Source of the DNA: Natronospirales bacterium
GTDB lineage: Bacteria > Pseudomonadota > Gammaproteobacteria > Natronospirales > REEB76
Assembly: GCA_021792635.1 (NCBI GenBank)
Contig: JAJYUH010000009.1
Span: 53,353-117,352, forward strand
DNA: 64,000 nucleotides
Reading direction: 5' to 3'
The notes beneath the pieces are model-generated. The model searched no databases and had not been told where the DNA came from. It saw only the letters and a list, made by a program, of their open reading frames with translations. Both the position numbers and the translations under genes were made by a program. Below, one piece after another: positions 53,458 through 62,253 of this stretch. How positions within the stretch are numbered: the stretch's first letter is position 1; each line of letters starts with the position of its first letter.

Positions 53458-54531
53458 ATGGCAACTGTGGCGAATGACATCCTCAAGCCCGGCGCCGAGC
53501 GCGATGCGGCCTGGCGGCTGGTAGGCTTCGTGCTGCTGGCGGTGCGCTTTGTGCAGGGATGGATCTTCTGGGGCGGTGGCAGCCGGCGGTTCAGCTATGC
53601 CCCGCAGAAACTCGACCCGCATGCGGCCAGCTGGATGGCCAACAAGTTCCAGACCGCCATGCCGGGCGCGATTCTCGGCATGGACAGGCTGGTGAACTTC
53701 ATGCTGCACCATTCCACGCTGCTGTATACCGGCGTGATTGTCTTCAGCGCCCTGGAACTCATTGCCGGTTTGTTCCTCATCTTTGGCTTTCTCACGCGCA
53801 TTTCGGCGTTGGCAACCATCGGGCTCAGCTTCGTGCTCATGCTGCTGTTCGGCTGGCAGGGGGCCACCTGCATTGACGAATGGACCATGGCCTCGGCCAA
53901 TTTCGCCATGGGTGTGGTGCTGCTGATCGCCGGTGCGGGGGCCGTATCGGTGGATGCCTGGCTCATGCGCCGCCGGCCGGCGCTTGCCGGGAGCGGCTGG
54001 TTCCGCTGGCTTGGAAGCGGCACGTGGAGTCCGGCACAGGCACGTCGCTGGAGCATCGCCGGCGCTATCGTGACGGTGCTCTTCGTGGTGCTTACCTACA
54101 ACTATTACCGCGGCTCGGTGCTGACGCCGTTCCACGGCGGCCCGGTGAGTCCGTCCAAGCACCACATCAGTTTGTCGCAGGGCAGCCTGCAGGTCGATGG
54201 CGCGGTGCGTTTTACCGCCTATCTGGATGCGGGCACGCCGGCCGAGCCCGCCAACGTCGTCGCAGCCGACCTGATCGGTTCCGATGGCAAGGCGGCGGAG
54301 GAGTGGAGTGGGGCGAGCCTCGCGGCGTTGCCCAAGAGTGCCTTCATTAACGACTACATCTACAACAAGTTCAGCCCCGGCTACGCCGGCATCACCGCCA
54401 AGATCGGTGCGCGTGCGACTATCAGCCTGCCGCCGACCAAGCCCGGCCTCGCGCTTGCGGCGGGCGGGTACACGCTGGTGCTGCACAGCGTAAACGGGCA
54501 CCGTTTTACCTTGCCCTTGATACCGAGGTAG
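53458..54531 (+). CDS. doxDA: Thiosulfate:quinone oxidoreductase (DoxD-DoxA fusion)
   Basis: A 357-residue fusion. The N-terminal half (about 15-170) is DoxD, a four-helix quinone-reacting membrane domain (LVGFVLLAVRFVQGWIFWGGGSRRF). After a membrane helix near 200, the C-terminal part (about 225-355) is the periplasmic DoxA domain (DGAVRFTAYLDAGTPAEPANV...SVNGHRFTLPL). The enzyme oxidises thiosulfate to tetrathionate and passes electrons to quinone. It feeds the same quinone pool as SQR and the cytochrome bd oxidase encoded just downstream. GGGAGGG precedes the ATG. Fused DoxDA is known from acidophilic sulfur oxidisers. Confidence 0.9.
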   Translation: MATVANDILKPGAERDAAWRLVGFVLLAVRFVQGWIFWGGGSRRFSYAPQKLDPHAASWMANKFQTAMPGAILGMDRLVNFMLHHSTLLYTGVIVFSALELIAGLFLIFGFLTRISALATIGLSFVLMLLFGWQGATCIDEWTMASANFAMGVVLLIAGAGAVSVDAWLMRRRPALAGSGWFRWLGSGTWSPAQARRWSIAGAIVTVLFVVLTYNYYRGSVLTPFHGGPVSPSKHHISLSQGSLQVDGAVRFTAYLDAGTPAEPANVVAADLIGSDGKAAEEWSGASLAALPKSAFINDYIYNKFSPGYAGITAKIGARATISLPPTKPGLALAAGGYTLVLHSVNGHRFTLPLIPR

Positions 54532-54562
54532 CGGCGGATGTGCGCCTGAAGGACGGGAGGAG

Positions 54563-54597
54563 CCACGTCAGATAATTACAAAACGGGTTTGACGTGG
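54563..54597. repeat. Inverted repeat between doxDA and cydA
   Basis: CCACGTCA at 54563-54570 and TGACGTGG at 54590-54597 with 19 bases between. It lies just after the doxDA stop. It may be an operator for the cyd operon or a stem ending the dox transcript; no U-run follows. Confidence 0.45.
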
Positions 54598-54794
54598 TTC
54601 CTGATCCGGCCAAAGTGAGGCCACGGGTTCGCGGCATCAGCGGCCGCTCGCCGCGGATATTGTGCTGCGGTATGCTGACACGCGGTAATATGGACGCACG
54701 CCTGCCGTGCCGACGCCGACATTGTTCGGCGCCGGCTCGCGGGGAGCGGTGGCTGCCAGGCTGTCCGCGTGGTTCCACCGGGAGGTGACTGAAC

Positions 54795-56207
54795 ATGGCC
54801 GACACACTCCTGCTGGCACGTTCCCAGTTTGCCCTCACCGCACTGTTTCACATCCTCTGGCCGGTGCTGACCATCGGCCTGTCGCTGTTTCTGGTGGTGA
54901 ACGAGGCGCTGTGGATCCGCAGCCGTGATCCCGACTACTACCGGCACGCACGCTTCTGGAGCAAGCTCTTCATCCTCAATTTCGGCGTGGGGGTGGCTTC
55001 CGGCGTACCCCTGGAGTTCGAGTTCGGCACCAACTGGGCGCCGTTCTCCGCCGCCATGGGAGATTTCTTCGGTAACATCCTCGGTTTCGAAGGCGCCATG
55101 GCGTTCATGCTGGAAGCGGGCTTCCTCGGCATCATGCTGTTCGGCTGGCGGCGCGTAGCGCCGAAAATTCACCTGTTCGCCACCTGCATGGTGGCGCTCG
55201 GCGCCTCCCTGTCGGCGTTCTGGATCATGGTCGCCAACAGTTGGATGCAGACGCCGGCGGGCGGCGTGATGCAGCACGGTCGTTTCGTGGTGACGAGTTA
55301 CACCCAGGCCATGTTCAATCCGGCGGCACTCTGGGGGGTAGGCCACATGTGGTTCGCCTGCCTGGAAACGAGCCTGCTGGTGATCGGCGCACTTTCAGCC
55401 TGGTACATTCACAAGAACCGCCACCCGGAATTTTTTCTCAAGTCCCTGAAGATCGCCATTGCCGCAGCGGTGCTGGTGGCGCCGCTGCAGATCTTCCTGG
55501 GCGATGGCAGCGGCCGCGTGGTGTTCCAGCAGCAGCCCGCCAAGGGCGCGGCCATTGAGGGTCACTGGCACACCAATCCACCGGGCAGCGGGGCTCCCTG
55601 GGCGGTGGTGGCCTGGCCGGACAAAGCCCGGCAGCGCAATGACTGGGCAATAACCATCCCGGGCGTGCTCAGTCTGCTCGCTACCCACAGCCTTACCGGC
55701 CGGGTGACGGGGCTCAAGGCGTTCCCGCCCGTGGATCAGCCGCCGGCGCTGCCGCTGCTGTTCTACGCTTTCCGCCTGATGGTAGCCATCGGTTTCTATG
55801 TGCTCGCGCTCATGCTGTGGAGTTTGTGGCTGTGGTACCGCGGCGAACTCACCGCGGAACGGGTCGGCCGCCACCGGCGTTGGCTTCTCGCCTGGATCGG
55901 CGCGCTGCCGCTCGGGTATCTCGCGGTGGAGTCGGGCTGGATCGTACGCGAAGTGGGCCGCCAGCCATGGATCGTAAACGGCCTGATGCGCACTGCCGCG
56001 GGTGTATCGGCGCTGCCGCCCGGCACGGTACTGGCCTCGCTCATCGGTTACGCGCTGCTGTACACGTTACTGCTGACTGCTTTTCTGGTGTTTGCCCGGC
56101 GCACCTTGCGCAAGGGACCGGATGTCACCGCCGAGCCGCCGCCCTTGAAACCCGCGGTCCCGTTGCAGGTGAATGCTCCCGTGCCCCACGCCCTCGAGGA
56201 CGACTGA
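54795..56207 (+). CDS. cydA: Cytochrome bd-type quinol oxidase subunit I (cyanide-insensitive type)
   Basis: A 470-residue membrane protein with nine helices. His19 (FHILWP) and His184 (GHMWF) are heme ligands, and Glu99 and Glu107 (GFEGAMAFMLEAGF) match the conserved heme d/proton residues. The Q-loop is short (GRVTGLKAFPPVDQP), which places it in the CIO/short-loop subfamily rather than the E. coli CydA type. It oxidises quinol with O2 without proton pumping. GGGAGG sits before the ATG, and cydB begins two bases after its stop. Confidence 0.92.
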   Translation: MADTLLLARSQFALTALFHILWPVLTIGLSLFLVVNEALWIRSRDPDYYRHARFWSKLFILNFGVGVASGVPLEFEFGTNWAPFSAAMGDFFGNILGFEGAMAFMLEAGFLGIMLFGWRRVAPKIHLFATCMVALGASLSAFWIMVANSWMQTPAGGVMQHGRFVVTSYTQAMFNPAALWGVGHMWFACLETSLLVIGALSAWYIHKNRHPEFFLKSLKIAIAAAVLVAPLQIFLGDGSGRVVFQQQPAKGAAIEGHWHTNPPGSGAPWAVVAWPDKARQRNDWAITIPGVLSLLATHSLTGRVTGLKAFPPVDQPPALPLLFYAFRLMVAIGFYVLALMLWSLWLWYRGELTAERVGRHRRWLLAWIGALPLGYLAVESGWIVREVGRQPWIVNGLMRTAAGVSALPPGTVLASLIGYALLYTLLLTAFLVFARRTLRKGPDVTAEPPPLKPAVPLQVNAPVPHALEDD

Positions 56208-56208
56208 C

Positions 56209-57219
56209 ATGGAGCAGGTGATCGGGCTGCTCGCCAATATCTGGTTCGTGCTGCTGGGCGTGATTCTGGCCCTCTACGTGGTGCTGGACGGCTTCACACT
56301 CGGTGTGGGCATGCTCACGTTGTTTTCGCCCACCGAGGAACGGCGCGGCATTCTCATGGGCACACTGGGCAGCGTGTGGGACGCCAACGAAACCTGGCTG
56401 GTGCTGCTGGGCGGCGCGCTGTTCGGTGCGTTTCCCGCTGCCTATGCGCTGCTGCTGCACGCACTTTATATCCCGGTCATCATCATGCTGTTCGGCATGA
56501 TTCTGCGGGCCGCCGCCTTCGAGTTCCGCGAGCATTCCGAGGCCAAGCATTTCTGGAATCTGGCGTTTGCTTCCGGCAGCCTGGTGATCGCGCTTTCCCA
56601 GGGCATCGCCCTCGGCAGCGTGTTGCAGGGCATTCCGTCGGTGAATGGCGCGTATGCCGGCAGCGTGTTCGACTGGATGCGGCCGTTCCCGCTGCTGGTG
56701 GCGCTGGGCGTGGTATGCGGCTACGGGCTGCTCGGCGCGGTGTATCTCATCCTGCGCACCGAGGGCATCATCCAGACCCGGGCGCGCTTCGCCGCGCGGC
56801 TGCTGGCCTGGCTGACCTTCGCCGTGGCGGTGGCGGTGACCGTGTGGACGCCGTTCATCTATCCGCAGGTGGCGACCAAATGGTTCAGCCTGCCCGGATT
56901 CTTTCTGATTCTGCCGCTGCCGGCCGCGGGGTTTGCGGCGTTCCTGCTGTTGCTGCGTGCGCTTGCGCGCGGCCATGAGACCGCGCCTTTCGTGTGGACG
57001 GTGGTGATTTTCCTTGCTTCCTTCGGCGGGTTGGCGGTGAGCCTGCATCCTTATATAGTGCCGCCATCGCTTACCCTCACCCAGGCGGCCGCCTCGCCGG
57101 CGACGCTCATCTTCATGCTTACCGGCATCGGCATGCTGCTGCCGGTGATGATGATCTACAACGGTTACCAGTACCTGGTGTTCCGCGGCAAAGTCACGGT
57201 GCCCGGCTACCATCATTGA
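56209..57219 (+). CDS. cydB: Cytochrome bd-type quinol oxidase subunit II
   Basis: A 336-residue membrane protein with eight or more helices: IWFVLLGVILALYVVLDGFTLGVGML and GSVWDANETWLVLLGGALFGAFPAAYALLL are the CydB signatures, with the conserved D and W..NETW region. It supports the heme-bearing subunit I. The ATG at 56209 lies one base after the cydA stop. No cydX or cydDC is nearby. Confidence 0.92.
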   Translation: MEQVIGLLANIWFVLLGVILALYVVLDGFTLGVGMLTLFSPTEERRGILMGTLGSVWDANETWLVLLGGALFGAFPAAYALLLHALYIPVIIMLFGMILRAAAFEFREHSEAKHFWNLAFASGSLVIALSQGIALGSVLQGIPSVNGAYAGSVFDWMRPFPLLVALGVVCGYGLLGAVYLILRTEGIIQTRARFAARLLAWLTFAVAVAVTVWTPFIYPQVATKWFSLPGFFLILPLPAAGFAAFLLLLRALARGHETAPFVWTVVIFLASFGGLAVSLHPYIVPPSLTLTQAAASPATLIFMLTGIGMLLPVMMIYNGYQYLVFRGKVTVPGYHH

Positions 57220-57406
57220 ACGGTGCCCCGGTAATCAACCCGGGGTGCAGTTCCTCTCCCCGCATGTTGGTACGACGGTATCCGTCGCGATTCTCTTGCG
57301 TGGTGCCCAACATCGTCCGTGGTCATGGCACCGGATGGCACAGGCCGTTACCGCGTGACTTTCCGAGTAAGACAGGATATTTTCGAAAAAGTACTACTTT
57401 ATAATA

Positions 57407-57435
57407 TTGACTTACATTATAATATTCAGCATACT
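57407..57435 (+). promoter_or_regulatory. Sigma-70-like promoter and A/T palindromes of vapBC
   Basis: TTGACT at 57407-57412 and CATACT at 57430-57435 are separated by 17 bases, a good housekeeping promoter spacing. TATAATATT occurs twice in this block (near 57400 and 57418), giving the repeated half-sites expected for autorepression by the VapB-VapC complex. It is 28 bases upstream of the GTG start. Confidence 0.6.
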
Positions 57436-57462
57436 TTTTCGGTACAGGATACAGGAGAGAAC

Positions 57463-57693
57463 GTGGATACCTATATGACCGTCAAAGGCCAGATCGTGAT
57501 TCCCTCGCGTATCCGGCGGAAACTGGGCATGAAGCAGGGCACCCGCGTCCAGGTAGAGCTGGATGAGCCGGGTCAGCGGATCATCTTGGTGCCCATTACG
57601 CGCGAATACATCCAGGGTCTTCGTGGAAAATACAAGGGCAAAGGCTTGTTGAAAGCGTTGGCCGCGGAAAAGAAACGGGAAAGGGATATTTGA
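57463..57693 (+). CDS. vapB: AbrB/MazE-type antitoxin (VapB-like)
   Basis: A 76-residue protein with an N-terminal swapped-hairpin AbrB domain: TYMTVKGQIVIPSRIRRKLGMKQGTRVQVELDEPGQRIILVPIT. The charged C-terminal tail (GLLKALAAEKKRERDI) should bind the toxin. I start it at the GTG (57463) because AGGAG lies five bases upstream; longer in-frame upstream sequence includes the promoter. The stop shares a base with the vapC start (TGATG). Confidence 0.85.
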   Translation: MDTYMTVKGQIVIPSRIRRKLGMKQGTRVQVELDEPGQRIILVPITREYIQGLRGKYKGKGLLKALAAEKKRERDI

Positions 57694-58103
57694 TGGCGCG
57701 CAAACCCAAGGCAATCGTGCTCGATTCCTGGGCGGTGCTCGCCTATCTGGAGGACGAGCGCTCTGGGAAGGCAGTGGCAGATATCTTTGCCGAGGCCGGT
57801 GAGCACAATATTCCGGTCCTGATGTCCGTGGTGAACGTTGCGGAGGTGTGGTACATCCTGGCGCGTGAAGTCTCAGAGGTGGAGGCCGATAAGGCCATCC
57901 ATGACCTCAGGCAGCTCGGAATCGAATTCGTGACTGTTGAATGGGAATTGGCGCGTCTCGCGGGGACCTTCAAGGCCAGGTATCGAATGTCCTACGCGGA
58001 CTGCTTTGCCGCAGCGTTGGCCAAGACGCATAAGGCGGAATTGATAACCGGAGACAAGGAATTCAAACAGGTGGAATCCGAAGTTCAGGTTCGGTGGGTG
58101 TGA
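57693..58103 (+). CDS. vapC: PIN-domain ribonuclease toxin (VapC)
   Basis: A 136-residue PIN-domain protein. IVLDSWAVLAYLEDERSG has the first acidic residue, NVAEVWYILARE the Glu, and MSYADCFAAALAKTHKAELITGDKEF the Asp residues of the metal site. VapC toxins cut tRNA or rRNA. The start overlaps vapB by one base. The pair sits at the junction between the respiratory genes and the A+T-rich defence island. Confidence 0.88.
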   Translation: MARKPKAIVLDSWAVLAYLEDERSGKAVADIFAEAGEHNIPVLMSVVNVAEVWYILAREVSEVEADKAIHDLRQLGIEFVTVEWELARLAGTFKARYRMSYADCFAAALAKTHKAELITGDKEFKQVESEVQVRWV

Positions 58104-58159
58104 TGCCGTATATGAATACGGTTGCTAATTGAAATCGGGTAACAGTTGGGAGATAAGAA

Positions 58160-60547
58160 ATGGATGCGAAGCTTTCGCGGCGTATTGCTCTTGAGTTGAT
58201 TCAAGCTGATTCCGTCGAAGCACTTCAGGCAATACTGAAAGACAAAGAAGCCAAAGAATGGTTTGACGATCCCCAACACTGGGCTCCGTATGGTAAGCGC
58301 GAGAAAAATTGGGATACAGTCGGTAATCAACAAACCAATCCTGTCGGTGCTCTGACCGAAATCATCATCAATGGCATTGATGCGATCCTGCTGCGTAAAG
58401 CCCGTGAATCCGGACTGACAGATTTCCGAGCATCGACGGCTCCTCAATCCATGTCGGAGGCCGTTAAGCGGTTTTTTCCATATGTCGTAGAAGGGAAAAT
58501 AGCGTTGCTGGCGGCAGAACAGCGTACTGAATTAGCAAAACAATGCATACAGGTCGGTGTGCGGCGCCCGCACAGGAAGAATCATCAGTTCCCGACCTAC
58601 ACTATTATTGACGCGGGTGACGGACAGCTACCGGAAGATTTTCCAGGAACTTTTCTCTCTCTGGGGGAGAAAAACAAAGAGGGGATTTCGTTTGTTCAGG
58701 GCAAATTCAATATGGGGAGCACCGGGAGTCTTCGTTTCTGCACTCGGGGCGATATCCGTCTTGGGCACTACAAGTTGATAGTATCGAGACGACCCGGGCA
58801 ACCATATTGGGGGTGGACGTTAATTCGGGTCCGTGATGTGCGAAAGGGCGAAGAACTGCCCGTGGCCGAGTACTTCATGCCCTATCAAAAAGCAATTCCC
58901 AAGTTCACCGAAGAGAATGTATCGGCCTTTACTCATCAGACACTGGGTGTTGTCCCCGAGGGAACCATCATAAAATTATATGAATACGACATCGGGCCGA
59001 ATGCGCGATCTGTGGATATCGGTCTTTACAACGCCCTGACGGTGAGTTTGATCGATTGTGCACTTCCTGTGTATCTGTGCGACTTTAATGCTGATCCGAT
59101 CAGGGGGAAGGGCGCGCTTCGCGCCGAAGGAATCGCGGGCCGCACTTTCAGCGGACTCAATGTGGTATTGCAGACAGAACGGCACGACACCGGGGCAACC
59201 ACAGATGACTCCGAAGCAAGGGAAGATGGGGGGCAAACGATCACGGAATGGGTACACCAGGTCGAGGACATCAAAGACGAAGAACTTGGGCGAGTTCGAA
59301 TTATTGCTACGGGAGTGAGCAGACTCAAGGACTTTTTGTCCGCGCAACCAGCCAGGATTTTTTACACCATCAACGGACAAACTCACGCCATTGAAAGAGC
59401 CAGTTTTCTTAACAATCGCGTTAATCTTCCGGATTTGCGCAATCATGTTTTAATCAATGTCATATGCGACGAAATGAACAAGCAGGCTATGGCCACAATT
59501 TTCATGCCGGATAGGGAACGCAGGGCAAACACGGACTTATCTCGGATTCTTGAGCAGCGGGTAATCGAAGCTCTGAAAATCGATGATAAGTTGCGAGCAT
59601 ACGCTGCCGAGATTCGAATACGGCGCGCCAACGAGCACGTGGAGAATAAGGAAGAAACCACGCAACTGCTGCGAGACATGGTTAAGAGTGAGCCGGCGAT
59701 TCGTGAGCTGTTTGGAATCGGTGCATTTCTTCCGGATATCGACAAAATCCCTGGTGGGAGGGGACCATTCAAGGGCAAAAAGTTCCCAACATTTCTCAGT
59801 CCATTGAATCTCCGGGAAGAGAACGGCATATTCATCAAAGAAGTACCCGTGAACAGCCACCGAAAAATCGAGTGTGGTACGGATGCCGACGATGATTATC
59901 TAACCCGCGTGGATAGCCCTGGCGTGGCTTGGTGTTCTTTGGATGAAAAAGAAATGCCGCACACAGTCAAGCTCAGGAACGGAACCGCACGATTCACGGT
60001 TTACCCGCCAAAAACAGCCGTTCCCGGAAATGGAGTTGAAGTTGAATTCGGTTTCAAGGACTTCGGACGGAATCTTGAACCTTTGAAGTTTAAAGTTTTG
60101 ATTCGGTACACAGAGGCGGAAGAGACAACGACTAATCCCAGCGGAAAAAAACGTGATACGAAGGATGATCAGCGGAAGACGATCGGCGAGCCCAAGTTCA
60201 CATGGGTTTCGGAAGCGGACTACGATGAACATAATTTCGACAACGACTCGGGAGCGTATGTGGCGACAGGGGAGACAACGGAGGTTTTTGTGAATCACGA
60301 TAATCGCCACCTTAAGGCAATGAGGGTAAATGAAAAGGACGAAGCCGCTCGTGTCCTCAACGAAAACGTGTTCAAACTCGGATTGGGGCTGTTTGCGTTA
60401 GCGATACAACGACGAGCCGCAGACTCAGCTACGGCTGAAGCTTCTTCCCAGATGGATGCCGATGAAGTTACACGGCTTGCAACTACGGGCCTTGCGCCCT
60501 ACGTCGTCACGGTGATTCGCCGTTTGGGAGGCACTGGCAACTTCTGA
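58160..60547 (+). CDS. GHKL-type ATPase of a restriction-modification-linked defence operon
   Basis: A 795-residue protein. A GHKL ATP-binding fold is at the N-terminus: LTEIIINGIDAI (E67, N71, D74) is the N-box, DAGDGQ (D151-G155) the G1 box, and GKFNMGSTGS the G2 glycine motif. A middle domain resembles the S5-like part of Hsp90/MutL/MORC proteins. A long C-terminal region (TVYPPKTAVPGNGVEVEFGF) has beta-rich stretches and no known nuclease motif. GGGAG before the ATG. The TGA shares its last base with the Vsr ATG, so the two are translated together. DNA here is A+T-richer than the flanking cyd genes. Confidence 0.78.
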   Translation: MDAKLSRRIALELIQADSVEALQAILKDKEAKEWFDDPQHWAPYGKREKNWDTVGNQQTNPVGALTEIIINGIDAILLRKARESGLTDFRASTAPQSMSEAVKRFFPYVVEGKIALLAAEQRTELAKQCIQVGVRRPHRKNHQFPTYTIIDAGDGQLPEDFPGTFLSLGEKNKEGISFVQGKFNMGSTGSLRFCTRGDIRLGHYKLIVSRRPGQPYWGWTLIRVRDVRKGEELPVAEYFMPYQKAIPKFTEENVSAFTHQTLGVVPEGTIIKLYEYDIGPNARSVDIGLYNALTVSLIDCALPVYLCDFNADPIRGKGALRAEGIAGRTFSGLNVVLQTERHDTGATTDDSEAREDGGQTITEWVHQVEDIKDEELGRVRIIATGVSRLKDFLSAQPARIFYTINGQTHAIERASFLNNRVNLPDLRNHVLINVICDEMNKQAMATIFMPDRERRANTDLSRILEQRVIEALKIDDKLRAYAAEIRIRRANEHVENKEETTQLLRDMVKSEPAIRELFGIGAFLPDIDKIPGGRGPFKGKKFPTFLSPLNLREENGIFIKEVPVNSHRKIECGTDADDDYLTRVDSPGVAWCSLDEKEMPHTVKLRNGTARFTVYPPKTAVPGNGVEVEFGFKDFGRNLEPLKFKVLIRYTEAEETTTNPSGKKRDTKDDQRKTIGEPKFTWVSEADYDEHNFDNDSGAYVATGETTEVFVNHDNRHLKAMRVNEKDEAARVLNENVFKLGLGLFALAIQRRAADSATAEASSQMDADEVTRLATTGLAPYVVTVIRRLGGTGNF

Positions 60548-60990
60548 TGCCAAAAACAAAGGCACAGATCAGCTATAACATGTCTCGGGTACGCAGCTCG
60601 GGCAGCAAAATTGAACGTACTTTGGGCTTAGCTCTGTGGGCAGCGGGAATTCGGTACCGAAAACAGTATAAAAAAGCAATGGGACGACCGGATTTCGTTA
60701 TCGTGCATGCGAAGATTGCCATCTTTTGCGATTCGTCGTTTTGGCACGGTCGTCACTGGCCTCGATCGGCCAAAGCATTCAAGCGTCACAAAGCCTTTTG
60801 GCTTTCCAAAATCCGGGGTAATATTGCTCGTGACCGTCTGGTGAATCGCCAGTTGGTGCGCAACGGTTGGAAGGTCATTCGTTTCTGGGATGACGAAATC
60901 TTACTGCATACCGGCCGCTGCGTAACTCGTGTCAGAAAATTGCTTGGAAAGAGGAGAGCGGGCAAGCATGACAAGAATCGTCGCCGTTGA
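60547..60990 (+). CDS. vsr: Vsr-type (very short patch repair-like) endonuclease
   Basis: A 147-residue nuclease of the Vsr/PD-(D/E)xK fold. ISYNMSRVRSSGSKIERTLGLALWAAGIRYR is the family N-terminus, GRPDFV holds the catalytic Asp49, and IFCDSSFWHGRHW carries the FWH motif (His67). The Zn-binding residues of E. coli Vsr are altered: FWHGC is FWHGRH. Classic Vsr repairs T:G mismatches from deaminated 5-methylcytosine; here, beside a C5-methyltransferase and two GHKL ATPases, it may be the cutting subunit. Its 3' end overlaps the methyltransferase gene by 23 bases. Confidence 0.82.
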   Translation: MPKTKAQISYNMSRVRSSGSKIERTLGLALWAAGIRYRKQYKKAMGRPDFVIVHAKIAIFCDSSFWHGRHWPRSAKAFKRHKAFWLSKIRGNIARDRLVNRQLVRNGWKVIRFWDDEILLHTGRCVTRVRKLLGKRRAGKHDKNRRR

Positions 60991-62140
60991 TTTCTTTTGC
61001 GGTGCCGGCGGAATGACAAACGGTCTTATTGGCGCCGGCATCCACGTTCTTGGCGGCGTGGATAACGAACCTCTTTGCGAGCTAACCTATCGGCAGAATA
61101 AGAATAACGATGGTTCAAGACCAGAATTTATCTGCCATGACATATTTCCCCGTAAACGCGATTATCCCAATGGCGGTCAGCATCTAATCGTGAAGCGCAT
61201 CGAAGATCTCATTCGGGAATATAAACGACGGCACGGATACAGAAAACTTAAACTGGTGTTTGCAATTTGCGCACCGTGTCAGCCCTTCACCAAGATCACG
61301 AAGATAAAGATGTCGGATCACCGGCAATTCAAGCGGAATAATGATTCCAATCTTTTGCTTGCGACTGTAGCACTTATCCGACGTTTCCATCCGGCCGCAA
61401 TTATCTGTGAGAACGTGGAAGGTATTGGAGACGGCGCAAAGTCTGTGTTGATTAAGTTTAAGCGACGGCTCTCAAGGATTGACTATTCTTTCAATGCAAA
61501 AGTGATAAATGCATCAAATTTTGGTGTTCCGCAAAACCGCAAGCGCACTATTGGGATTGGATTTGATATGAACTGTTTTCGGGGTGAATTCGAGGTGCTC
61601 ACTGAAAACAAGAATATCCGCAGATTTGTGACTGTGCGGGAAGTAATCGGTCAACTGCCTCCAATTGCGGCTGGCGAAGTCCACCCGAGAATACCCAATC
61701 ACCGAACCCGAGGTCTCAATGATCTCAATTTGAAGCGGATTTCATGCGCAAAGCCCGGCGAATCTAATCATTATCTTAAAAATACTCCTTATGGGAATTT
61801 GTCACTCACATGTCATAGGAAACTTGAGAAACGTTTTCATGCCCCTTCATTTTCGGATACATACACGCGCATGCACGGAGATGAAATCGCGCCAACGATT
61901 ACAACAAAATTTATTTCAATAACGAACGGACGTTTTGGTCATTATGACATTAAGCAAAATCGCGCCATTTCACCATGTGAGGCCGCACTTCTTCAGACGT
62001 TCCCGAAGCGGTATGTTTTCTATCCTGAGGAAAATATCGAGTTTACGGCGACACTGATAGGCAATTCCGTTCCGCCTAAACTGGCCAAATTTTTTGGTGC
62101 GTATGTGAAGGCTAGGTTGGAGTGCGGATTCCGAAGATAA
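60968..62140 (+). CDS. dcm: DNA (cytosine-5) methyltransferase
   Basis: A 390-residue C5-cytosine methyltransferase. Motif I is VDFFCGAGGMTNGLIGAG, motif IV APCQPF has catalytic Cys104, motif VI is ENVEG (148-152), motif VIII is QNRKR and motif X is GNSVPP near the end. The variable recognition domain lies between about 200 and 350 and is not assignable to a known site. An ATG at 60968 is chosen over an upstream GTG. Overlap with vsr shows a single operon. It should protect host DNA from the restriction activity of its neighbours. Confidence 0.9.
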   Translation: MTRIVAVDFFCGAGGMTNGLIGAGIHVLGGVDNEPLCELTYRQNKNNDGSRPEFICHDIFPRKRDYPNGGQHLIVKRIEDLIREYKRRHGYRKLKLVFAICAPCQPFTKITKIKMSDHRQFKRNNDSNLLLATVALIRRFHPAAIICENVEGIGDGAKSVLIKFKRRLSRIDYSFNAKVINASNFGVPQNRKRTIGIGFDMNCFRGEFEVLTENKNIRRFVTVREVIGQLPPIAAGEVHPRIPNHRTRGLNDLNLKRISCAKPGESNHYLKNTPYGNLSLTCHRKLEKRFHAPSFSDTYTRMHGDEIAPTITTKFISITNGRFGHYDIKQNRAISPCEAALLQTFPKRYVFYPEENIEFTATLIGNSVPPKLAKFFGAYVKARLECGFRR

Positions 62141-62253
62141 TGACTGAAATGCCTGTCTTATTAAGACGTTCTGCGGCTCGATCTAATGCCGCCAAATTGC
62201 ATCTGAATAACATGCCTTGTCCGCATTTGTGTTGATTATCACAGGGGTTATTT

